A stretch of 39,278 nt of DNA from a bacterium (GCA_016930435.1 JAFGGQ010000038.1:1-39278), one strand, 5' to 3'. Numbered from the stretch's first letter, positions 19,301 through 28,154 are shown. Notes: a model not told the origin generated them from the letters alone. Made by a program: numbers and translations.

Positions 19301-19531
19301 CCGGTTTATGAATACTCCATCTTCGCATACGCGGGTTGGAACCTCATCGGAGTACCTTACTCCACCTCCGGTAGCGTTCCCGGAACCGGAACCTTTTTCG
19401 GGTTTAATCCGGAAACAAGAATGTATGAAAGTCCGGCAGGCGACCAGTTATTGATGAACCATGGCTATTGGTATTTCGCCCCCAGTAGCGGGGTTCTGAA
19501 TGCCAATGGTGAATCCCTGCCATCCGAATAA
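16325..19531 (+). CDS. Large secreted protein with Ig-like repeats, cohesin-like domain and tandem GWNLISLP repeats
   Basis: 1068 aa beginning at GTG 16325; AGGAGG is 6 nt upstream, and the overlapping ATG at 16320 hits a stop after five codons. Residues 1-20 are a signal peptide. Residues 60-325 are an unrecognised beta-rich domain. About 330-430 is CARDB-like. About 433-533 and 535-645 are two Ig-like repeats, the first with PGTRSACPDQEIIIFF. About 647-775 closely follows the cohesin pattern: GDNILIPIMIEDVDQF, TSFTIVIDLDSRVLTP, YAGSTV and GPVFLYLDCIVNP. About 795-915 has GTDNYDPGLD, and the end carries two GWNLISLP/GWNLIGVP repeats, each followed by an NPETR-x-Y strand and GYWxY. There is no PNPFN tail, unlike its neighbours. 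The module order matches the FG-GAP protein at the left edge. It is probably a surface scaffold or adhesin; the binding partner is unknown. Confidence 0.75.
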   Translation: MRRITTAMLLVLLITSFIYAFDREEIPTDPVAYQSWKARVMDEESGSRRSLSPMSLSVDNDYVDVVMDELTGAFEQGGDPAGRSSFMKLTYYYPSVPWSYSIYKIDSHTPEQQNRVGPDCAALPSPDSTYYAPGNIIRTIWNNRHGVKIVQDLQCVSLGSVPGDNEQVQYETFFIPVDGDSHNCGCLLYYDTKLNSNDGAPISTSYGYSGFAEIFFADSVPSVWRAYEYGYPPSPGHLQALGILRGFSAVFPDVFWCGQWPLSYGNGWADSYWIADATGDFGWDTATMVKWYPRWVAPGDTLRYCTYYGIGELSEFLTMDHTPPTFVSDCAGVHPNPFTIDALITNGGATAASGVQVITNIEELGLEFAEGYEALIDIGDLAGYGGSVAPAWQIIIPEDMFGETVCYTIAVIFDGGDPIIDTFCIDIPELAPGPYGELIEPLPGTRSACPDQEIIIFFHTDNAIDETSVEFMVNGEIYGLDDPELRVEDSFLIYQPVYGFQNNVSYEWELVGFLDTIACPLENFTGDFIMDLEGPAAYNEYPPDDIVLSETEIPEFTVDLTEVQTEVDDASIEFEVNEVIYNTTDAALEWDGATLHFYPSVAEIVIEEGDSFHLCVNRADDLMPDYCEPNGLQDAPYCWDFMVNVIDLYIPDTAAYLGDNILIPIMIEDVDQFNITSFTIVIDLDSRVLTPSGIYAGSTVCGPWESSMEVTIEGDLVTITGSGPALTGGPVFLYLDCIVNPAGSEGAFSRMNFREATFNEGIISSRPVDGFMIVLWTNPEWLVDMLFSSFYTPTTVTLTFGVSSRGTDNYDPGLDLISLPSAWQLITYFPLNDYMRPHITKLQRDIRHSEGLPITWEAMVNVSPEGSPWTVRWFPEYLPDGKFEFFEEGGPIIDMNNNNTYSSEGDASIYIRYSHPDIGIEEISLQEGWNLISLPFIPPGDWTFQNLLPGVISCGFWYNPETRTYLATDYPEAGKGYWVYADGEINTRIAGMPVYEYSIFAYAGWNLIGVPYSTSGSVPGTGTFFGFNPETRMYESPAGDQLLMNHGYWYFAPSSGVLNANGESLPSE

Positions 19532-19552
19532 TGGGCTTTTTGGCATAAATTG

Positions 19553-19591
19553 AAAAAACTCCCGGGGGCCTGCAAACCTCGGGAGTTTTTT
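19553..19591 (+). terminator. Rho-independent terminator after the cohesin-domain gene
   Basis: Stem CTCCCG (19559-19564) / CGGGAG (19580-19585), extended inward by GGG/CCT pairing and outward by A6 (19553-19558) against T6 (19586-19591). It lies 22 nt after the stop of the 16325 gene and separates it from the peptidase gene. Confidence 0.9.
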
Positions 19592-19664
19592 TAAAAAAAT
19601 ATATAAAAAATCACTATCATCCCCATGGGAAACCTCGCTATGGAAAACAATAAAGGAGGATTGG

Positions 19665-22600
19665 ATGTCTTTCAGGTTTATAAGAAGCAAATGGATTTTT
19701 CAAATTGCATTGTCAAGTTTGATAATACTGTGCGGGAATTCCGTTCGGGGGGAATCTATTGACGGAATCAATATTAAGGTGCTCAGTTCAAGTTATAATC
19801 AGACCATACTGGAGCTGCAAATTCCCGAACCGGAAATTGAGCCTGTTGAAATCCAGGGTGAGACATACCATCGATTATCCATTCCCGGATGCCGTACAAG
19901 TTCCAATGACGGGCTTCCTGAATTACCATTCATATCTGAATTTATTGCTATTGACCATTTCGGAAGACCCGATTATGAAATATTAGAGAGTGATGAGCGC
20001 TGGTTACCCGGTCTTCGGCCTTATCCCTTCCGGGATGAAGGGGGGGACGAGCCCTGGGTGGATTCAGATGTCTATAATGGTTTAACAGTTTATCCCCCTC
20101 AAAATATAACACTTTCCAGGCCATCTGTCTTCAGGGATTTCAGGGTCACCAATCTCGTCTTTTACCCCTTATGCTATGATCCTCAAGAAGGTGTAAGTTA
20201 CACTCGCCGTATCAAACTGAAAATATTTACCGATGGATGGGGTGAAAATCCAAAGCTTAACTCACGGGATTATATTTCCGGTTCATTTGAACCGATTTAC
20301 CGTACTAATATCCTGAATTACGATATTCTTGCCGGGGGAGAAAATAGCCGGCCCGGACGTTATCTCATGATCACCAGAGACCCATTTAATGAGCAGGTAC
20401 AGGAACTTTTCCACTGGAAGCAGAGGATGGGCTATGATCCTCTTCTGGTCAACCTGTATGAGGAAATTGGAGGTGGCAGTCAACCTACCTCCCAGCAGAT
20501 ACGCAACTATATTCGGAACGCCTATAATACCTGGGAGGTGCCCCCCGACTATGTGATTCTGGTGGGGGATGTAGAAATGGGAACCTACGGCAACTTCCCG
20601 GATTACCCATATTACAGCTACTTTGAGGGTGACGAGTTCACATCCGACCATAAGTATTCACTCCTGGAGGGCGACGATTACCTTCCGGATGTCATGGTTG
20701 GTCGGATTTCGGTGGATTCTCCTGCGGAATGTGCTACTGCGATATCCAAGATTACAAAATATGAGATGAGTCCTTATATGGTCGAAACCGATTGGTACAA
20801 GAAGGCAGCCTGCATAGCGGCCAATTGCTGTGCTACCCCTCAGCCCGTCACCCCGAGGCTGGTCGCACTCCGTAATCATGAACTTTTTCTGGAACACGGA
20901 TATACCTCTGCGGATACCATTTTTTGTTACGGTTATACCGGCTGTACGCATACTTCCGCAGAGATATCTGCGTTGTTCAACGAGGGTGTAGGGGTAATCA
21001 GCTACCGGGGCTGGGGGGGCGGCTTGGGTTGGACTTACCCTACCTGGGGGGTCTCGAACATACTGGGATTGTCCAACGGCTGGAAATTGCCCCTGATGAC
21101 AAGCATTGTCTGCGGCTCCGGGAATTACAATCATCCCACGTATGATCCCTGCTTTGGAGAAGCCTGGATCCGCGCCGGGACCCCATCCAGCCCCAAGGGC
21201 GGAGTAGCTTTCTATGGCGCATCCGATCCATATACACATACCAAATGGAATAATCCCAACGATGAAGGATTCTACTGGGCCTTCTTTAAATATGAGGAGT
21301 ACTCCACGGTGGGACAATGTATGATCAATGCCAAACTTAATATTTATAAAAGTTTCCCCGATGCAGTGGATACCACCCAGGGCGTGCCTCATTATTTCCA
21401 TGTGTACAACATTCTGGGTGATCCATCTACTATGATCTGGACCGATATCCCCGCCGAACTCGCCGTAAACCACCCGGATACGGTTCTGATCGGGGACAAT
21501 TCCATCAGCGTTGAGGCACAGGGGGCTATCGGACCGCTGACCGGCGCTCTGGTCTGCCTGTTTGCCAATGACAGCCTGCAGGCTACCGGGCTTACCGACA
21601 GACTGGGATACCTAAGCCTGACCCTGAATACCGCGTATCTGAGCCCCTACGATTCCCTCCTCCTGACCGTAACCAAACACAATTCGCAACCCTACCTCGG
21701 AATCATTCGTTTAATCGAAGGGGGGCGGGTAGTCCAACTGGCGGGTTATAACCTGAACGACGATCACCCGGGCAATTCCGATCGGAATATAAGCCCCGGG
21801 GAGGGCATCGACATGGGAATATTACTTATTAACCGTGGATTAACCCTGCCAGAAGCCTGGGTTAAATTGTTCATTTCTGAACCGGAAATAGTGATCACTG
21901 ACTCTATCGTGGAGTATGGTGATATCAATGAAGGAGATTCCACATGGGGCCATGCGAACTTCTCATTCAATGTAGGTTATGATATCTACCAGGAGGAATT
22001 GCGCTTTAAGGTGGAGGTTCACACCGGACCCCATGCCATTATTGACACCCTTAATCTGGATATGAGGCTCTATTCACCCGCCATCAGCCTGACCGAACTT
22101 GGCGAGCCGGAAGGCGACGGTATCTTTCCCCCCGGAGAAATATCCTTCCTTAATCTCGAATTGGGCAATAGCGGCTCCCTTCCCGCCGCCGGACTGGAGG
22201 CAACACTCAGCGCAGAGGGCACCATAGGCATAACAATCCTGGAAGAAACCGCATCCTATCCCACCATCGCCCCCGGTGAATCCCTGGTGAATACATCCCC
22301 ATTCTCCATTCAAATATCCGGTGAATACCAGGAAGGGGTCGTTGAATACCTCCAATTGTTCCTGACAGGGGATTGGTATCGACGCGAACTTGTCGTCCCC
22401 CTGATGATCGGAAATCCTGTGCCAACGGTCTATACCGGACCAGATGATTACGGTTATTATTGTTATGATAATTACGATGCAGGGTTCCATCACCATGTAA
22501 ATTTTCACTGGGTGGAGATCGACACCGCTTACGGTGGTTCGGGAACTTGCCTGCCCATGGCCGAGGAAACAAATTTTCATATTCCATTACCCTTCACGTT

Positions 22601-23375
22601 CACCTATTATGGCCAGAATTACGATACGATTACAATCTGCGAGAACGGTTGGCTTTCCATGGGGCCCTCCTCGGCAGTCGATTTTTACAACCGCAACATC
22701 CCCAATCCCTCATCGGCTCCCGCACAGGTTTCTGTTTTTTGGGACGACCTTTCACCGGGAGGGGTATTTTATTATGAAGATACCGGTAACCATTTATTCG
22801 TAGTGGAATGGAGCCGGATGGGAGGCAGGAGGGATAGTATCCAGACCGTGGAAGCAATCCTCTATGACCCGGCCTACTACCCCACTCCGACGGGTGACGG
22901 GGAGATTAAGATGCAGTATTATCATGTAGTGAACAATGATGATGTTCATGAATATGCGACGGTGGGCATTGAATCACCGGGCCAGGAAGATGGTCTGGAA
23001 TACACATACGCGAACTTTTACCCCTATTCTGCCCGGGAATTGCAACCAGGACTGGCTTTGATTTTCACAACGGTCGCGCCGGTAGTTGCCATTGGTGAAC
23101 ACCCTCCACTGCCCCCTCAACGGGCCCAACTGCTTTCAACCTTCCCCAACCCCTTTAATTCCGCTGTGTCCATATATGCGGCGCGGGGTAGCCAGATTGA
23201 GGTCTATAATCTGAACGGTCAGAAGGTTTACTCCAGGGAGATTCAACCTCAACCATCAAAACCGGTAAGGATACTCTGGCAGCCCCGGGATGAACTGACC
23301 AGCGGGATCTACTTTGTGCGCCTGAAGGAGAATGGCCAGACCCTGGAAACCAACCGGCTGATGCTGTTGAGATAA
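19665..23375 (+). CDS. Secreted C25 (gingipain-like) family peptidase with type IX sorting tail
   Basis: 1236 aa; ATG 19665 after AAAGGAGGA. There is a signal peptide within residues 1-30. Residues about 40-215 resemble the gingipain propeptide (ISEFIAIDHFG, PSVFRDFRVTNLVFYPL). The caspase-like C25 catalytic domain spans about 228-590: RYLMITRDPF, PPDYVILVGDVE, PDVMVGRISVDS, GVGVISYRGWGGGLGW (441-456) and LMTSIVCGSGNYNHP (477-491). Cys483 is the expected nucleophile. The position that carries the catalytic His in gingipains (GHG) is Trp450 here (GWG). After the peptidase come Ig-like domains, a domain at about 930-1150 with ENGWLSMG and VSVFWDDLSPGG, and a tail from 1159 starting TFPNPFN and ending with TSGIYFVRL and RLMLLR. 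A secreted or surface peptidase is likely if the Trp variant is active; otherwise a binding protein. Confidence 0.85.
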   Translation: MSFRFIRSKWIFQIALSSLIILCGNSVRGESIDGINIKVLSSSYNQTILELQIPEPEIEPVEIQGETYHRLSIPGCRTSSNDGLPELPFISEFIAIDHFGRPDYEILESDERWLPGLRPYPFRDEGGDEPWVDSDVYNGLTVYPPQNITLSRPSVFRDFRVTNLVFYPLCYDPQEGVSYTRRIKLKIFTDGWGENPKLNSRDYISGSFEPIYRTNILNYDILAGGENSRPGRYLMITRDPFNEQVQELFHWKQRMGYDPLLVNLYEEIGGGSQPTSQQIRNYIRNAYNTWEVPPDYVILVGDVEMGTYGNFPDYPYYSYFEGDEFTSDHKYSLLEGDDYLPDVMVGRISVDSPAECATAISKITKYEMSPYMVETDWYKKAACIAANCCATPQPVTPRLVALRNHELFLEHGYTSADTIFCYGYTGCTHTSAEISALFNEGVGVISYRGWGGGLGWTYPTWGVSNILGLSNGWKLPLMTSIVCGSGNYNHPTYDPCFGEAWIRAGTPSSPKGGVAFYGASDPYTHTKWNNPNDEGFYWAFFKYEEYSTVGQCMINAKLNIYKSFPDAVDTTQGVPHYFHVYNILGDPSTMIWTDIPAELAVNHPDTVLIGDNSISVEAQGAIGPLTGALVCLFANDSLQATGLTDRLGYLSLTLNTAYLSPYDSLLLTVTKHNSQPYLGIIRLIEGGRVVQLAGYNLNDDHPGNSDRNISPGEGIDMGILLINRGLTLPEAWVKLFISEPEIVITDSIVEYGDINEGDSTWGHANFSFNVGYDIYQEELRFKVEVHTGPHAIIDTLNLDMRLYSPAISLTELGEPEGDGIFPPGEISFLNLELGNSGSLPAAGLEATLSAEGTIGITILEETASYPTIAPGESLVNTSPFSIQISGEYQEGVVEYLQLFLTGDWYRRELVVPLMIGNPVPTVYTGPDDYGYYCYDNYDAGFHHHVNFHWVEIDTAYGGSGTCLPMAEETNFHIPLPFTFTYYGQNYDTITICENGWLSMGPSSAVDFYNRNIPNPSSAPAQVSVFWDDLSPGGVFYYEDTGNHLFVVEWSRMGGRRDSIQTVEAILYDPAYYPTPTGDGEIKMQYYHVVNNDDVHEYATVGIESPGQEDGLEYTYANFYPYSARELQPGLALIFTTVAPVVAIGEHPPLPPQRAQLLSTFPNPFNSAVSIYAARGSQIEVYNLNGQKVYSREIQPQPSKPVRILWQPRDELTSGIYFVRLKENGQTLETNRLMLLR

Positions 23376-23406
23376 AGGTTTATTAACCCGGGCCCCGATT
23401 AACAAT

Positions 23407-23447
23407 ATAATGATAACGCTATTCATGGTGCATTGTTCCATCATTAT
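23407..23447. repeat. Inverted repeat downstream of the C25 gene
   Basis: ATAATGAT (23407-23414) and ATCATTAT (23440-23447) form an 8-bp stem with a nested ATGG/CCAT. No T-tract follows, so terminator function is uncertain. Confidence 0.35.
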
Positions 23448-23503
23448 CAGACCCGATAAATCAAGGTAGTCTTAGGCGGTCCAGGCCATTCCGGTTCCAC
23501 GGC

Positions 23504-23546
23504 TTGACTTATTTGCCTTGACTTTTAATATTATTAATAATAATTT
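23504..23546 (+). promoter_or_regulatory. Putative tandem promoters of secA
   Basis: Two TTGACT hexamers. One at 23504-23509 has TAATAT (23526-23531) 16 nt later; one at 23518-23523 has TAATTT (23541-23546) 17 nt later. The secA ribosome site and ATG follow within 30 nt. Confidence 0.5.
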
Positions 23547-23575
23547 GGGTAAGAATTTTAAAAAGGTGATTGTCG

Positions 23576-26500
23576 ATGTTAGGAAATTTTTTGAAAAAAA
23601 TATTCGGGACGGCCTCTGACCGGGAGATAAAGAAATTATTTCCCCTTGTAGATGAGATAAACCAAATATATGAAACACTTCATGATCTGAGCGACGATGC
23701 TCTTAGGGCAAAAACAGAGGAGTTCCGCGGCCGACTGGATGAATTTACCCGGGATTTAAAATCCGAGCTGAAAGAAGTAAAGGAACTGTTGAGGGGTGAA
23801 ATGGACCCTTCTGAGCGTGAGGGAGCGGCTACCCGGAAGGACGATCTGGAGGAAGAGATTTATCAGCGGGAGCAGGAGGTAGTTGATGAATTACTACCGG
23901 AGGCTTTTGCGGTTGTCAAGGAGGCTTGCCGGCGGCACGTAGGAAAATCCTGGAAGGTTACAGGCCAGGAGATTACATGGAATATGGTTCCCTATGATGT
24001 TCAGCTCATTGGCGGTATAGTCCTGCATCAGGGAAAGATTTCGGAGATGGCTACCGGCGAGGGGAAAACCCTGGTTGCCACAATGCCCGTTTATCTGAAT
24101 GCCCTTACCGGGCGGGGGGTACACCTGATCACCGTAAATGATTATCTGGCACAGCGCGATGCCCAGTGGATGGGAGAGATCTACCGCTTCCTGGGGCTTA
24201 CCGTGGGCTGCATTCAGAATGCAATGGACCCTCCCCAAAGAAGGGCTCAGTACAATTGTGACATCGTTTACGGCACTAATAATGAATTCGGATTTGATTA
24301 CCTCAGGGACAATATGGCAGTACGGCCTGAGGACGTAGTCCAAAACGGGCATTTCTTCGCCATCGTGGATGAAGTCGATTCCCTGCTGATCGACGAGGCG
24401 CGCACTCCTTTGATCATCTCCGGTCCATCTGCGTCCTCATCATCCTCGGAAATATACAAGAAGTATAAGCCCAATGTGGAGCAATTGGTTCATCGCCAGA
24501 TCGTATTATCCAACCGCAAGATGACCGAGGCGGAAAAATTGATGGAAGAGGGCAAGGAATATGAGGCTGGTGAACTTCTGCTGCAGGTCCAGAAAAGTAC
24601 CCCTAAAAATTCCCGTTTTCTGAAGATTATCAAGGAACCCGGGATAAAAAAGCTTATCGACCGAATCGAGCTTGACTACTTACGGGAGAAGAAGACCCAG
24701 GAGTTTGAGGAAGAGCTTTTCTTTGCCAAGGATGAGCATGCCAATACCATAAATTTAACGGATAAGGGCAGAAATTCCCTTTCCTCCAATCCGGACATTT
24801 TCACCTTGCCGGACCTGGCAGACGAGTATTCCCAGATCGAGGGCCGGGAGGATCTGAGCCTGTCACAAAAGATAGCCGAAAAAGAGAAGCTTTCAAAGCT
24901 CTATAATGAGCGTAGCGAGATTAATCATGCTATCTCCCAGCTCCTGAAGGCATATACCATGTTTGAGAAGGAAGTAGAATACGTGGTCAACGATGGGCAG
25001 ATTATGATCGTGGACGAATTTACTGGCCGTTTGATGCCCGGGCGGCGATACTCAGATGGACTCCATGAAGCCATAGAGGCAAAGGAGGGTGTAACTGTTC
25101 AGCGGCCTACTCAGACGCTGGCGACAATAACCATTCAGAATTATTTCCGGATGTACCGCAAGCTGGCTGGGATGACCGGTACGGCTGAAACCGAAGCCCC
25201 TGAGTTCTGGGAGATTTATAAACTGGACGTAGTCGTTATTCCTACCAATGAGCCCATTCGTCGGATCAATATTAACGATGTGATACACCGGAGCAAGCGG
25301 GAGAAATACAATGCGGTGATTGAGGAGATCATTGCCAAGCATGAGGGGGGCCGCCCTGTGCTGGTGGGTACCGTATCGGTGGACGTTTCGGAGACCATCT
25401 CCCGAATGCTGAAGAGGATGGGTATCCCCCATTCGGTACTGAATGCGAAGTATCATCAGCAGGAGGCGGAGATCGTCAGCCGGGCGGGTTTGACTGGGAC
25501 GGTAACCATTGCTACCAATATGGCGGGTCGGGGCACCGATATCAAGCTGGGGCCCGGGGTGGTCAACGAGGAATGCAGCCGGATCCGTGAAAGTAAGCGT
25601 AAAGATTACAAATATTCTTCTGAGATACCCTGGTGCTGTCTGGCCTGCGAGCTTTATGATGATTGTAAAAAGGGGGATCAACCCCTATGCGGGAAATCGC
25701 GCCAGATGTTCGAGTGCCGTGAGACTATCCCATGCGGTCTGCACATAATCGGCACAGAGCGGCATGAGGCACGGCGTATAGATCGGCAGCTCCGGGGCAG
25801 ATGCGCCAGACAGGGAGACCCGGGAAGCTCGAAATTCTTCCTGTCCCTTGAAGATGACCTGATGAGACTCTTCGCTTCCGATAAGATCGCTATGATAATG
25901 GACCGCTTCGGCATCGAAGAGGGTGAAGTTATGCAGCATAAAATGGTTACCGGAGCCATATCCCGGGCCCAACAAAGGGTAGAAGCTCAGAATTTTGCCA
26001 TTCGTAAAAGACTCCTGGAATACGACGATGTGATGAACAAGCAAAGGGAAGTAATATACTCGCGCAGGCAGAAAATCCTGGAGGGAAGCAACCTCAAAGA
26101 TGAGTTCCGGCAGATCATACGGGAATATATAGAAGTGCTTCTCGATACTTACACCGACCCCAAGATTCCACCCGAGGAATGGGACTGGGATGCCCTGGAA
26201 AAGGAACTCCTTAAAACCTTCCTTGTTGAGCCCCACCTTACTACCGGAAAATCTGAAAGGGGTTCCACGGCTACCCTGGAGGAAGAGCTGTATAATCTTG
26301 CCGAGAAGGCATACCATCTTCGTGAGCAAAGCCTGGGTTATGACCTGATGCGCGGTCTGGAGCGATTTGTACTGCTGAGCAATATCGATGAAAAATGGAA
26401 GGAACACCTTTACGCCATGGATGATCTTAAGGAGGGCATCAACCTGATGGCCTATGCCCAGAAAGACCCCTTGATCGAATATAAAAGGGAGGGTTATAAT

Positions 26501-26809
26501 GCTTTTATCGGGCTTCTGGATGAGATCAATCAGTCGGCTTTAGAGCGGTTATTCAATACCCGTGTGGTTGCCAGGGGCCAGGAACCGCCGCCGGACCGGA
26601 TAAAGGCAGTGCATGGCGAGGTAGCCCCCCTGAAGAACCGGGCTCAACCGGATCTTAGCGGTTTGCCGGAAAACCAGTCGGAAGGTGGCCGTATCGCCGC
26701 TCAACGGGGCAAACAGCAACCGGCTAAGGTTGAGAAAGTAGGCCGGAACGATCCATGCCCTTGCGGGAGCGGGAAAAAATATAAAAAATGTTGCGGGGCT
26801 AAAAAATAA
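23576..26809 (+). CDS. secA: Protein translocase ATPase SecA, with a Cys-rich insertion
   Basis: Motor of the Sec translocon; drives preproteins through SecYEG, needed here for the many signal-peptide proteins nearby. ATG 23576 is chosen over an in-frame TTG at 23570 because AAGGTGA (23563-23569) is correctly spaced for it and MLGNFLKKIFG is the family start; length 1077 aa. Walker A is MATGEGKT (158-165), motif II DEVDSLLIDEART begins near 265, motif VI region is RQLRGRCARQGDPGSS, and the C-terminal zinc SEC-C motif GRNDPCPCGSGKKYKKCCG is at 1056-1074. An extra stretch of about 60 residues (about 660-720) sits between AGRGTDIKLGPG and GLHIIGTERHEARR and has eight Cys (first at 667, last at 720). 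Most SecA proteins join these motifs with only a short linker. An additional insert near 300-400 fits the long SecA forms of FCB bacteria. Confidence 0.97.
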   Translation: MLGNFLKKIFGTASDREIKKLFPLVDEINQIYETLHDLSDDALRAKTEEFRGRLDEFTRDLKSELKEVKELLRGEMDPSEREGAATRKDDLEEEIYQREQEVVDELLPEAFAVVKEACRRHVGKSWKVTGQEITWNMVPYDVQLIGGIVLHQGKISEMATGEGKTLVATMPVYLNALTGRGVHLITVNDYLAQRDAQWMGEIYRFLGLTVGCIQNAMDPPQRRAQYNCDIVYGTNNEFGFDYLRDNMAVRPEDVVQNGHFFAIVDEVDSLLIDEARTPLIISGPSASSSSSEIYKKYKPNVEQLVHRQIVLSNRKMTEAEKLMEEGKEYEAGELLLQVQKSTPKNSRFLKIIKEPGIKKLIDRIELDYLREKKTQEFEEELFFAKDEHANTINLTDKGRNSLSSNPDIFTLPDLADEYSQIEGREDLSLSQKIAEKEKLSKLYNERSEINHAISQLLKAYTMFEKEVEYVVNDGQIMIVDEFTGRLMPGRRYSDGLHEAIEAKEGVTVQRPTQTLATITIQNYFRMYRKLAGMTGTAETEAPEFWEIYKLDVVVIPTNEPIRRININDVIHRSKREKYNAVIEEIIAKHEGGRPVLVGTVSVDVSETISRMLKRMGIPHSVLNAKYHQQEAEIVSRAGLTGTVTIATNMAGRGTDIKLGPGVVNEECSRIRESKRKDYKYSSEIPWCCLACELYDDCKKGDQPLCGKSRQMFECRETIPCGLHIIGTERHEARRIDRQLRGRCARQGDPGSSKFFLSLEDDLMRLFASDKIAMIMDRFGIEEGEVMQHKMVTGAISRAQQRVEAQNFAIRKRLLEYDDVMNKQREVIYSRRQKILEGSNLKDEFRQIIREYIEVLLDTYTDPKIPPEEWDWDALEKELLKTFLVEPHLTTGKSERGSTATLEEELYNLAEKAYHLREQSLGYDLMRGLERFVLLSNIDEKWKEHLYAMDDLKEGINLMAYAQKDPLIEYKREGYNAFIGLLDEINQSALERLFNTRVVARGQEPPPDRIKAVHGEVAPLKNRAQPDLSGLPENQSEGGRIAAQRGKQQPAKVEKVGRNDPCPCGSGKKYKKCCGAKK

Positions 26810-26818
26810 GGAGATTAA

Positions 26819-28003
26819 ATGGCGGGGCTTTTGGATAAGTGCTATTCCTATAATGTGCCCGATGAAGTTAAAAGAATGGGGCTCTACCCATACTTCCGGC
26901 CCATTGAGTCAAAACAATCCACAGAAGTAATTATGAATGGCCGAAGGGTGCTGATGCTGGGCTCCAACAGTTATATGGGGCTTACCGACGACCCCCGTAT
27001 AATCGAAGCGGTTAAAAAAGCAGTGGAGACTTACGGTTCGGGGACCGCCGGCTCACGATTCCTGAACGGAACCCTTTCAATTCATCTGGAATTAGAACAA
27101 AAACTTGCCGATTTTATGAGTAAAGAGGCTTGCCTTTTGTTCAGCACGGGTTTCCAGGCTAACCTGGGGGTGATATCTGCCCTGGTAGGCCGTTCCGATT
27201 ATGTTATCACCGATAGGCTGGACCATGCTTCGATCATCGATGGCTGCCGGCTGGCCTTCGGAAAGATGGTCAAGTTCATGCATAATGACATGGAGGACCT
27301 CGAGCGGTGTCTAAAATCCCTTCCAATGGATGCGGGTAAGCTGATCGTTGTCGATGGCGTTTTCAGCATGGATGGAGATATCGCCAAGCTCCCCGGCATC
27401 GTGACCCTTGCCCGAAAATACAATTCTGAAGTGATGTCCGATGATGCTCATTCAATAGGAGTATTGGGGAAAACCGGGAATGGCACCCCCTCCCATTTCG
27501 ACCTGGAAGAAGATGTGGCACTGGTTATGGGTACCTTCAGTAAATCCCTGGCATCGGTAGGCGGGTTTGTGGTGGGTGACCGCGAGATAATCGAATATTT
27601 AAAGCATAATTCCCGTCCCTTGATCTTCAGCGCTTCCCCGCCCCCGACAACAGTCGCCGCTGTGTCAACCGCCCTGGACATAATCAAGGAGGAGCCGGAA
27701 CGCCGGGAGAAATTATGGTATAATACCCATAAAATGCTGAATGGCTTTCGGGAAATGGGATATAACACAGGACTGAGCGAAACACCCATTATCCCCCTCC
27801 TGATCGGAGATATGATGAAGACCTTCAAGATGTGTAAGAGGCTGGAGGAAGAAGGTGTGTTCATCAACCCCGTAGTCCCCCCGGCGGTTCCCCCCAACGA
27901 AAGCCTTATAAGGGTCTCTTTTATGGCTACCCATTCCGATGCTCAGCTCGATTTCGCCCTGGATAAATTCAAAAAAGTTGGAAAAGAGCTCGGAATACTA
28001 TAA
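26819..28003 (+). CDS. spt: Serine palmitoyltransferase-type alpha-oxoamine synthase
   Basis: 394-aa fold-type I PLP enzyme. The family includes KBL, BioF, HemA and SPT. The overall pattern ([11 protein letters not shown] at 21-31, GSNSYMGLT 48-56, [15 protein letters not shown] 71-85, DHASIIDG 135-142, [13 protein letters not shown] 238-250, and the C-terminal [12 protein letters not shown]) matches what I know of Bacteroidetes serine palmitoyltransferases much better than BioF or Kbl. Lys242 should bind PLP; His136 stacks on the ring; Asp209-Ala-His211 contacts the cofactor. It would condense L-serine with a long-chain acyl-CoA to 3-ketosphinganine, the first step of sphingolipid synthesis. 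It begins 9 nt after the secA stop with AAGGAG upstream, so probably co-transcribed. Lack of other sphingolipid genes here means the acyl donor remains inference. Confidence 0.82.
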   Translation: MAGLLDKCYSYNVPDEVKRMGLYPYFRPIESKQSTEVIMNGRRVLMLGSNSYMGLTDDPRIIEAVKKAVETYGSGTAGSRFLNGTLSIHLELEQKLADFMSKEACLLFSTGFQANLGVISALVGRSDYVITDRLDHASIIDGCRLAFGKMVKFMHNDMEDLERCLKSLPMDAGKLIVVDGVFSMDGDIAKLPGIVTLARKYNSEVMSDDAHSIGVLGKTGNGTPSHFDLEEDVALVMGTFSKSLASVGGFVVGDREIIEYLKHNSRPLIFSASPPPTTVAAVSTALDIIKEEPERREKLWYNTHKMLNGFREMGYNTGLSETPIIPLLIGDMMKTFKMCKRLEEEGVFINPVVPPAVPPNESLIRVSFMATHSDAQLDFALDKFKKVGKELGIL

Positions 28004-28076
28004 GGAGTATGGGTATTTTTTAAACCGAATTTCCAAATCAATACCAAGATTATTTTCCCATCATTTATTTTTAGGC

Positions 28077-28105
28077 TTGACTTTAAGATAAAGTTGTGCT
28101 TTATT
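28077..28105 (+). promoter_or_regulatory. Possible sigma70-type promoter for the radical SAM gene
   Basis: TTGACT (28077-28082), 17-nt spacer, TTTATT (28100-28105), leaving a long leader of about 300 nt before ATG 28412. A second TTGACA occurs at 28130-28135 without a good -10 partner. Confidence 0.35.
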
Positions 28106-28134
28106 TAAAATGAATCCATTCAGTCCGGTTTGAC

Positions 28135-28154
28135 AACCTGTATTATATCAGGTT
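28135..28154. repeat. Inverted repeat AACCTG-N8-CAGGTT in the leader, possible operator
   Basis: Perfect 6-bp arms (28135-28140 and 28149-28154) around an AT-only 8-nt centre, a layout typical of a dimeric regulator site. Function not shown. Confidence 0.35.

Noticed and set aside
20658-21473. 271-codon open frame on the minus strand inside the C25 peptidase gene
   Set aside because: It is antisense to a well-supported gene with conserved C25 motifs; its translation is low-complexity, Gly/Ile-rich and unrecognisable.
22074-22587. Two overlapping minus-strand frames within the C-terminal part of the C25 gene
   Set aside because: Antisense shadows with no ribosome site or recognisable domain.
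25685-26407. 240-codon minus-strand frame inside secA
   Set aside because: Shadow of secA codon usage; SecA motifs on the plus strand are complete through this stretch.
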